From the NCBI GenBank assembly GCA_022072125.1, contig JAJVIH010000002.1, positions 1 through 40,503 of the forward strand: a stretch of DNA of 40,503 nt, in the 5' to 3' direction. Below the pieces are notes generated by a model. The model was not told the DNA's origin, ran no database searches, and saw only the letters and a list, made by a program, of their open reading frames with translations. Source of the DNA: Myxococcota bacterium (GTDB taxonomy: Bacteria > Myxococcota > JAJVIH01). The translations under genes and the position numbers were made by a program. Positions 34,463-40,503 of this stretch are shown in pieces (the first letter of the stretch is position 1; each line of letters begins with the position of its first letter).

Positions 34463-36262
34463 CTACTTGTTGTGGTGCAGCGTATTCCACTTGCGTTTGG
34501 TCAGGGTCGTGGCCCGTTCCAGGAACAACTGGCGCTGCATGTCGAGCACGCGGGGCAGACGATCACCCACCGATTTGAAAAATTCGCCCTGTCCCTCCAG
34601 TTCGGTGCGCCACTCATCCAGGTCCACTTCCGTGGCGGCGGCGACACGTTCCGGAGAAATATCCAGTCCGGAAAGCTCCAGGTCTTCCTCGCGCGGAACC
34701 CACCCGAAGGGGGTCTCAAGCCCGCCAATACGGACATGGGCGCGATCGACGATCCACTTGAGCACGCGCATGTTTTCGCCGTAGCCCGGCCACAGGAATT
34801 TTCCTTCGGTGTCCTTGCGGAACCAGTTGACCATGAAAATCTTGGGCGGATTGGGAATGCGCGCCTGCATATTGAGCCAGTGCGCGAAATAATCACCCAC
34901 ATGGTAGCCGCAGAACGGCAGCATGGCGAAGGGATCGCGCCGCACCACGCCCACCTTGCCCACGGCCGCCGCCGTGGTCTCCGACCCCATGGTGGAGCCG
35001 AAATACACGCCATGGGTCCAGTTGAACGACTGGATGACCAGGGGAACCGTGGTGGCGCGGCGGCCGCCGAAAATGATTGCGGAGATCGGCACGCCCTCGG
35101 GGTCGTCGGCATGTTTCGACAGGGCCGGATTATTGGCCATGGGCGCGGTGAACCGCGAGTTGGGGTGAGCCGCCAGTTCGGTGGAGCCCTTGCGCCACGG
35201 CCTTCCCTGCCAGTCGGTCAGTTCCGCGGGCGGTTCGCCGTCCATGCCTTCCCACCAGACGTCGCCATCGCTGGTCATGGCCACGTTGGTGAAAATGGTG
35301 TTGCGCTTCACGCTTTCCATGGCGTTGGGATTGGACTTGTAATTGGTGCCCGGCGCCACGCCGAAATACCCCGCTTCCGGGTTGACGGCGTACAGACGCC
35401 CGTCGGAGCCCACTTTCATCCAGGCGATATCATCGCCGACCGTCCAGACCTTCCATCCCTTGAAACGGGCGGGCGGAATCAGCATGGCGAAATTGGTTTT
35501 TCCGCACTGGCTTGGAAAGGCCGCGGCCACGTAGGTGGTCTGGCCCTCCGGGCTTTCCACGCCCAGGATCAGCATGTGTTCGGCAAGCCAGCCTTCGTTG
35601 CGCCCGAGATAGGAGCCGATGCGCAGGGCCAGGCATTTCTTGCCCAGCAGCACGTTGCCGCCGTATCCGCTGCCCACGGACCAGATGGTGTTGTCCTGCG
35701 GGAAGTGGCAGATGAACCGGCGGTCCGGATTCACATCCAGGGTGGAATGCAGACCTCGGTTGAAGTCGCCGGATTCGCCAAGCTGCTTGAGCGCAATCGT
35801 CCCCATGCGGGTCATGATGCGCATGTTGAGCACCACGTAAATGCTGTCGGTCAGTTCCACGCCGATTTTGGAAATCGGCGATCCGGCGGGACCCATGATG
35901 TAGGGCACGACATACATGGTGCGGCCCTTCATGCTGCCATCAAAGAGGCCGCCCAGTTTGGCGTAGGCCTCGTCCGGAGCCATCCAGTTGTTGGTGGGCC
36001 CCGCTTCTTCCCGGTTGGGGGTGCAGATGAAGGTCAGGTGTTCAACACGGGCCACGTCATTGGGATTGGAGCGATGCAGATAACAGCCCGGGCGCTTCTG
36101 CTGATTGAGCGGAATCAGGATGCCCTGGGCCACCGCTTCCTCGGTCAGCCGCCGGCGTTCCTCCTCGCTGCCGTCGCACCAGACAATCCGGTCCGGCTTG
36201 CACATGGCCGCCATTTCATTCACCCATTGATTCAACGCTTGATTGCTGGTGGGATTTGACAT
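34463..36262 (-). CDS. pckG: Phosphoenolpyruvate carboxykinase (GTP)
   Basis: Interconverts oxaloacetate plus GTP with phosphoenolpyruvate, CO2 and GDP; key step of gluconeogenesis. The 599 residues match the GTP-dependent family. Diagnostic segments are the P-loop with its reactive Cys ([13 protein letters not shown]), [22 protein letters not shown], the metal/nucleotide region [14 protein letters not shown], and [19 protein letters not shown]. The ATG at 36262 is chosen (AAGGA 8 bases upstream); an in-frame ATG lies at 36271 and the frame is open to 36529. A strong terminator follows. Confidence 0.97.
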   Translation of the reverse strand: MSNPTSNQALNQWVNEMAAMCKPDRIVWCDGSEEERRRLTEEAVAQGILIPLNQQKRPGCYLHRSNPNDVARVEHLTFICTPNREEAGPTNNWMAPDEAYAKLGGLFDGSMKGRTMYVVPYIMGPAGSPISKIGVELTDSIYVVLNMRIMTRMGTIALKQLGESGDFNRGLHSTLDVNPDRRFICHFPQDNTIWSVGSGYGGNVLLGKKCLALRIGSYLGRNEGWLAEHMLILGVESPEGQTTYVAAAFPSQCGKTNFAMLIPPARFKGWKVWTVGDDIAWMKVGSDGRLYAVNPEAGYFGVAPGTNYKSNPNAMESVKRNTIFTNVAMTSDGDVWWEGMDGEPPAELTDWQGRPWRKGSTELAAHPNSRFTAPMANNPALSKHADDPEGVPISAIIFGGRRATTVPLVIQSFNWTHGVYFGSTMGSETTAAAVGKVGVVRRDPFAMLPFCGYHVGDYFAHWLNMQARIPNPPKIFMVNWFRKDTEGKFLWPGYGENMRVLKWIVDRAHVRIGGLETPFGWVPREEDLELSGLDISPERVAAATEVDLDEWRTELEGQGEFFKSVGDRLPRVLDMQRQLFLERATTLTKRKWNTLHHNK

Positions 36263-36361
36263 TCGCTGCATCCTTCGAATTGGAGGTTCAATAACAAGTC
36301 CCCCGCGGGGCGGAACATTTCCGGGATCTTCGCGCGCGCGATCCAATTTCATCCATTGATC

Positions 36362-36382
36362 CTTGTCAAGCGCCATGACAAG
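36362..36382. promoter_or_regulatory. Dyad overlapping a TTGACA box upstream of pckG
   Basis: CTTGTCA (36362-36368) and TGACAAG (36376-36382) are perfect inverted repeats separated by 7 bases, in the 254-bp gap upstream of pckG. Read on the minus strand the arm nearer pckG contains TTGACA, a perfect -35 hexamer; the -10 candidate 17 bases on (TTGGAT) is poor. This could be an operator on the pckG promoter. Nothing else stands out in 36263-36516. Confidence 0.35.
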
Positions 36383-36516
36383 AGTCACACGCGGGCGCGG
36401 CGCAAGGCGTCTTTTCATCCGCGCCGGTTGATGCCGCCGCATCCGCAAGTGTGGATGGCGGGGCGTCCGCGTTTGGCCCCGAAACCGGAATCGCGGAGGC
36501 TCCGGCGATCCAGTGC

Positions 36517-38043
36517 TCACCCAAGCCATTTGCTGAGGAAGTTCTTCATTTTTCCCAGCAATTCATCTGACATGGACTGGGCCTTCTCCGTCTTCTCCTG
36601 GGCGTTGAGCGAGGACTCCATCGCCGCCTTGCGCCGGGCGATGGTCTGCGAAACCAACTCCAGGAATTTGGGATTCTGGCCCGCGATTTCCACAAAAGCC
36701 TCCCGCCGGATCTCGAAAACCAGGGAGTCCAACGCGGAAATGATGGAGGCTGTGCGCGGCTCTCCCGTCAGCACGCTCATCTCTCCGAAGAACTGGCCCG
36801 GCTGGATCTTCCCCAGCACCAGCCCTTCCGGATGTTTGTCATTGACCAGGCGGGCCTCCATCGCGCCTTCACCCACCACAAACATGGACTCACCCGGTTC
36901 TCCCTGCCGGATGACAATATCTCCGGCCTTGAAGAAACGCGGAATCATCATCTCGGCGAAACGCTTCAATTCGGTCCCGGTGGCGCCTTCAAACAACTCA
37001 ACGCGGCTGATCAGCAGCAACCGGGTATGCAGGCCCGTACCGGCGTCGGTATGCTCAACGGAGCCCAGCAGCAGGACTTCCTGAATCTCCCGCGAGGGAT
37101 GAATCCCCGCATTGAACAGGTGTTTGGCCACGCCCGCCATCACCTGGTTGCGGGCGCCGCCGCGGCTCATGTCCTGCAACGAATGATGGTAGCGCAGCCT
37201 GTATACGTAGCCGCCGGATGACACGCGGTCGAGAATGACATCCGGGGGCGGATCGGCGCGCACTCCATGGGGCGAGGCAATGGAAAGCGCACCCGCCTTG
37301 AGCACACGGATGATGCGCTCGGGCGGAATGGACGGATCGAAGGTAAACTCGAGTTCCCAGCGCCCCAGTTCCGATGGTTGGGAATAATTGGTGATGACCG
37401 ACTGACCCATCACGCTGTTGGGAATGATGATCCAGTTGTTGTCGTCGGTCTGCAGGCGGGTGGTGCGCCAGTTGATCTCGCGCACCCAGCCCATGGTGTT
37501 TTCGCCCTTGCCATGAATCTTCAGCCAGTCGCCAATCTGGTAGGGCTGATCCAGATTGATGGAAAGCCCCATGAACGCATCCAGAATGATCTCCTTCAGC
37601 GCCACGCCAAGCACGATGCTGACCACGCCCGATGTCGCCCACAGCCCTGATATGGGAACCGAGAACACGCGATTGGTCATCGCCAGCATCGAGAGCAGGA
37701 ACAGGCTCAAACGGGTCATCTGCCGCAGCAGGCCGGGAGCGGGACGGCCCCAGCGGCGCGGAACCCACCAGTCCCAGAACAGCGCATCCATCAGACGCAG
37801 GAAGAACCAAGTGATGAATAGCCATTCGGCGGCATGGACCAGCCGGGCGGCCTGATTGGCCGCGCCCGACCAGCCATGAGCTTCAAGTTCCTTGCCCCAG
37901 GCCCCAAGCTGCTGACGGAATTGCCAGGTCAACAGCGCCAACAGGGCCGGGACACCCAACCGGAAAATCGCCTGGCGGAATCTGGATACAGGTTCTGACA
38001 CGGTTACGGCTCGCTCCAGCCCAATCATCGTGAAATGTTGCAT
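36517..38043 (-). CDS. MscS-family channel with C-terminal cyclic-nucleotide-binding domain
   Basis: A 508-residue membrane protein. Four hydrophobic segments lie in residues about 25-175. The MscS pore region is [20 protein letters not shown], followed by the beta domain signature [12 protein letters not shown]...[19 protein letters not shown]. The MscS cytoplasmic alpha/beta part extends to about residue 335. Residues about 360-475 form a cNMP-binding domain ([40 protein letters not shown]), where the [14 protein letters not shown] cassette includes the phosphate-binding Arg. A C-terminal helix follows. This resembles the bCNG branch of MscS proteins, which respond to cyclic nucleotides rather than mainly to membrane tension. 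Start at 38043, or the ATG at 38028. Confidence 0.92.
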   Translation of the reverse strand: MQHFTMIGLERAVTVSEPVSRFRQAIFRLGVPALLALLTWQFRQQLGAWGKELEAHGWSGAANQAARLVHAAEWLFITWFFLRLMDALFWDWWVPRRWGRPAPGLLRQMTRLSLFLLSMLAMTNRVFSVPISGLWATSGVVSIVLGVALKEIILDAFMGLSINLDQPYQIGDWLKIHGKGENTMGWVREINWRTTRLQTDDNNWIIIPNSVMGQSVITNYSQPSELGRWELEFTFDPSIPPERIIRVLKAGALSIASPHGVRADPPPDVILDRVSSGGYVYRLRYHHSLQDMSRGGARNQVMAGVAKHLFNAGIHPSREIQEVLLLGSVEHTDAGTGLHTRLLLISRVELFEGATGTELKRFAEMMIPRFFKAGDIVIRQGEPGESMFVVGEGAMEARLVNDKHPEGLVLGKIQPGQFFGEMSVLTGEPRTASIISALDSLVFEIRREAFVEIAGQNPKFLELVSQTIARRKAAMESSLNAQEKTEKAQSMSDELLGKMKNFLSKWLG

Positions 38044-38140
38044 CCTCCGCCGGTGAGGTCAACGGGCTTCCCGGCCCCCGCATGGACCGTCATTCCTGTT
38101 CGCGCTTTACCTCCCCCGTGGCCGGTACTAACCTGAGCAC

Positions 38141-39691
38141 GTGAGATTCGCCATCCAGCGCCTGATTCTGTTTGTCCTCCTCGCCGCGGCTGTGGGCGCG
38201 CCTGTCCGCGCCCTGGCGGGAGATCAGGATTCCGCGCGATCCGGCGGGCTGTTCTGGATCGCCGCCGATCCGCGTGAATCCTCGCCCCTGCGCTGGTATG
38301 AAGATGCGGTGCGCGTCTATGAAGCATCCACCCTGCGGCGCAAACCCCAGGGCGGCGCGGCGAAGCTGGTGGAGAAATACGACCAGCATTTCGGAACCTT
38401 CAATCTGTCCGGACTCTACAATGATCTGGACAACCAGACTCCCAAATCCACCGAGCGATACCAGTTTTTTTCAGGCCGCCTGGAAGGCCGCGACATGCTG
38501 CTGGAAACGCCCGGAAAATCCCTGGCGGCGCCCCATTCCAGAGGGCTTGCGCGCTACCGGTTGAGCGTGGACCCGCGGCAGGAAATTCCCAACGGACGGG
38601 TATACCTGCTTGGCCTTCTGGCGGACCTGGGCGCGGGAAACCAGAAAGCGGACTGGGCGGCCGCGGCCGTGCGGCGCTATTTCACGGCGCTGGCGCTGCC
38701 TCCGCCAGAGCCTGAACGGCGCCATCTCGAATGGGCGGAACAGCATTTTCCGCTCGTCAAGGATGACCACAGCCGCAAGCTGCTGGCCCGCATCCGGCAG
38801 GAAGCGCCTTTGACGGCGGAGTTCGGTTCGCAGGCGCTGGTGCTGGAACGCTTCATGGGCGAAGAAGCGGCTCCGGGAGTGCGGCGGATGTCGCTGAAGA
38901 TGAAGCGCAATCCGGAATATCTGAGACGGGAATTTCCGGTGCTGGCGGAATTCGTCGAGCGCTCGACCGGCGCCTTCCGATCAGAGAACCTGATCACCAC
39001 GCCGGATGGCGAACCGGTGGCGGAGTTCGTGGTTCATTCGGGCCGCGGGCTGGACATCGCCTGGAATGCGCTGCTTTCCGCGAACGGGGTGCATCCCCAC
39101 GACGGAAAATACCAGAACCCAGGAGTGGGAATTGATCCCGCGGGCCCCAATGGATCAAGCTGGATCATCACCACCAACGGCCGCGCGCGCTTCGGCCCGA
39201 TGGTGATGACGCTCAACGGTTTTCGCATGATGACGCGGGTGGAGCGCACGCCTTCCAGCATTGGCGTGACTTTCGAGGTCACGGATGGCGGGCGCATCGC
39301 CATTGAAGGTGCGGCGACCCTGCGCGCGCTCATCGCCCTGTTCTTCCGCCAGGATATCGAGGACATCGCCCAGACGGTTTACACCGCCCTGGGGAATGGC
39401 GACCGTGGCAAGGGCATGAAAATCGGCCTGGAATTGCGGGAGGGACAACCGGCGTCGCGGATCATCTTTTCCGCCGCGGTTCCGGTGGCGCAGAACAATT
39501 TCATGGCGTTCATGCTGCGGCTGGTCAGCACCTATTACGGCGACCGCGTCAGGGCCCGGGAACAACTCGCGGCGCTGCAAATCCGGCTGTTCGACAATAT
39601 CTACCAGGATCTGGACAATCACCGGAAAATCCGGCCTGGCGGAGCCGCCCCCTCCCCGGCCAGCGCCGCGTCTTCCGCCACGCCACGGTGA
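38141..39691 (+). CDS. Orphan secreted protein, function unknown
   Basis: A 516-residue protein starting at a GTG (38141), with a clear signal peptide (residues about 5-26, ending in VRALAG). No lipobox, so it is periplasmic or secreted. I recognise no family. The first half (to about residue 245) looks alpha-helical with charged repeats; the second half has beta-rich segments around GPNGSSWIITTNGRARFGPMV and a Gly-Arg-Gly turn (VVHSGRGLDIAWNA). The C-terminus is Pro/Ala/Ser-rich. It diverges from the MscS gene (97-bp shared upstream region) and converges on polA with 35 bp between. Confidence 0.8.
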   Translation: MRFAIQRLILFVLLAAAVGAPVRALAGDQDSARSGGLFWIAADPRESSPLRWYEDAVRVYEASTLRRKPQGGAAKLVEKYDQHFGTFNLSGLYNDLDNQTPKSTERYQFFSGRLEGRDMLLETPGKSLAAPHSRGLARYRLSVDPRQEIPNGRVYLLGLLADLGAGNQKADWAAAAVRRYFTALALPPPEPERRHLEWAEQHFPLVKDDHSRKLLARIRQEAPLTAEFGSQALVLERFMGEEAAPGVRRMSLKMKRNPEYLRREFPVLAEFVERSTGAFRSENLITTPDGEPVAEFVVHSGRGLDIAWNALLSANGVHPHDGKYQNPGVGIDPAGPNGSSWIITTNGRARFGPMVMTLNGFRMMTRVERTPSSIGVTFEVTDGGRIAIEGAATLRALIALFFRQDIEDIAQTVYTALGNGDRGKGMKIGLELREGQPASRIIFSAAVPVAQNNFMAFMLRLVSTYYGDRVRAREQLAALQIRLFDNIYQDLDNHRKIRPGGAAPSPASAASSATPR

Positions 39692-39726
39692 ACGCGGACG
39701 CTGGAAGAAACCAAACCAACGGCCGT

Positions 39727-40503
39727 TCACTCCCACGAGTCCGCGATCACGACATCCGCCGCCATGGGGACCGCACGCACCAGTTCGCCTCCCGCTTCCT
39801 GCATCTCCCGCCTTACCATCCCGGCGATCTCTCCGGCTCCGGACTCTTCGCATTCCACCACAATCTCGTCGTGAATCGTGTTCACCAGCAGGGCGCTGGA
39901 CTGGTTCTGGTGAAAAGCCGTGCGAAGGCGGTGCAGCGCAATCTTGATGATATCGGCATTGGTCCCCTGGATGGGCATGTTTTTGGCGACCCGCTCCAGG
40001 GCGGCCCGCTGAGACGGCTCCCGCGCGCGCGGATCAAAATACAGCCGGCGGCCGGCGAGGGTTCGCGCATACCCCCGGCGCAGGGCTTCGCGGGCGCTCT
40101 CTTCCATATAGTCGCGCAGGCGGGGAAACGCCCGGAAATGGCTTTCCATCAGGCGGCGGGCTTCCTCCAGCGGAACCTCAAGCTGCCGCGCCAGACCGGC
40201 CGCGCCCATGCCATACGCAAGACCGAAATTGATGGCCTTGGCGCTGTTCCGCAAATGGACGTTTTCGTGCTTGCTCACCGGCTTGCCGAACATGCGCGTG
40301 GCGACCACCGAATGCAGGTCATCGCCGCGCCGGAATACCTCGATGAATCCCTCGTCGCCGGAGGCCTCCGCCAGAATGCGCAATTCACAGGCGTTGTAGT
40401 CGGCGGTGATGATCTTCCTGCCCGGCGGCGCACGGAAACATTAACGGTAACCACCGTCCTTGATCATGCTTTGCAGGTTGGGCTCCACGCAGGCCCTGCC
40501 CCC
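39727..40503 (-). pseudogene. polA: DNA polymerase I, polymerase domain, interrupted by an in-frame TAA
   Basis: The C-terminal part of PolA, cut by the window end. Motif A reads ADYNACELRILA (usual DYSQIELR), the O-helix motif B reads RNSAKAINFGLAYG and motif C NTIHDEIVVE. Upstream in the same frame, the TAA at 40443-40441 splits PNLQSMIKDGGYR from CFRAPPGRKIITADY. Both sides align with the continuous template-loop region of PolA (GRLSS-x2-PNLQ...FR-x-AF/CF-x-APPG), so the frame is otherwise intact. Either the gene is broken by a nonsense change, or the base is an assembly error near the sequence edge. Genes here otherwise use TAA as a normal stop. Pseudogene status is uncertain. Confidence 0.8.

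Overview
The window is about 40.5 kb of GC-rich bacterial DNA, densely coded and mostly on the minus strand. It looks like an assembly contig from a Gram-negative, diderm bacterium. Evidence for an outer membrane is the OmpA-family lipoprotein, several lipobox proteins, Wzm/Wzt polysaccharide export and an O-antigen-ligase-like protein. The Gly/Asp/Ser/Ala-rich linkers behind the lipid cysteines, the Cys-rich repeat lipoproteins, the Asp-rich (zinc-cysteine-free) HemB and the GTP-type PEP carboxykinase are reminiscent of Myxococcota or other former deltaproteobacterial lineages. That placement is inference from protein style, not a phylogeny. No phage, transposase, CRISPR array, rRNA or tRNA was seen.

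Layout. 1-3.9 kb holds metabolism: the 3' part of an isocitrate dehydrogenase, a crotonase-fold enzyme, and a trpF-hemB pair. 3.9-9.9 kb is a block of predicted surface lipoproteins: two Cys-rich proteins (one with 23 C-x5-C units), then a one-base-overlapping pair of a diheme cytochrome c (SO2930/TIGR03806 type) and a parallel beta-helix lipoprotein (TIGR03805 type), a recurrent pair of unknown function. 10.1-12.8 kb carries an O-antigen-ligase-like protein and a WbaP/WcaJ-type sugar-phosphate transferase. 12.9-15.3 kb has two tandem paralogous secreted metallophosphoesterases. Upstream of them lies a ~200-bp, almost pure A+T island full of dyads, then a TPR lipoprotein. 16.6-22.5 kb is a tightly overlapping minus-strand operon: a PP-loop protein, a small membrane protein, Wzm, Wzt, RsmI and TsaD, with a PaaI-type thioesterase just downstream. 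22.7-24.6 kb is a large orphan gene. 24.7-27.6 kb is typA-prfB, where prfB needs a +1 programmed frameshift that is plainly visible. 27.8-29.1 kb is a cation/proton antiporter. 29.1-32.9 kb is an envelope operon (DUF4398-like lipoprotein, OmpA/TSP3 lipoprotein, MurJ, GNAT). 33.0-34.3 kb has a SnoaL-like protein and a DNA-alkylation-repair-like protein. 34.4-38.0 kb has pckG with a strong terminator, and an MscS channel fused to a cyclic-nucleotide-binding domain. 38.1-39.7 kb is an orphan secreted protein. The window ends in the polymerase domain of polA, which carries an in-frame stop close to the edge.

Much of the window serves the cell envelope: glycan precursor initiation and ligation, glycan export, peptidoglycan precursor flipping, OmpA anchoring and several lipoproteins. 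The least explained and most interesting parts are the cytochrome/beta-helix pair, the duplicated phosphoesterases beside the A+T island, the PP-loop plus small membrane protein leading the polysaccharide-export operon, and the two large orphans.
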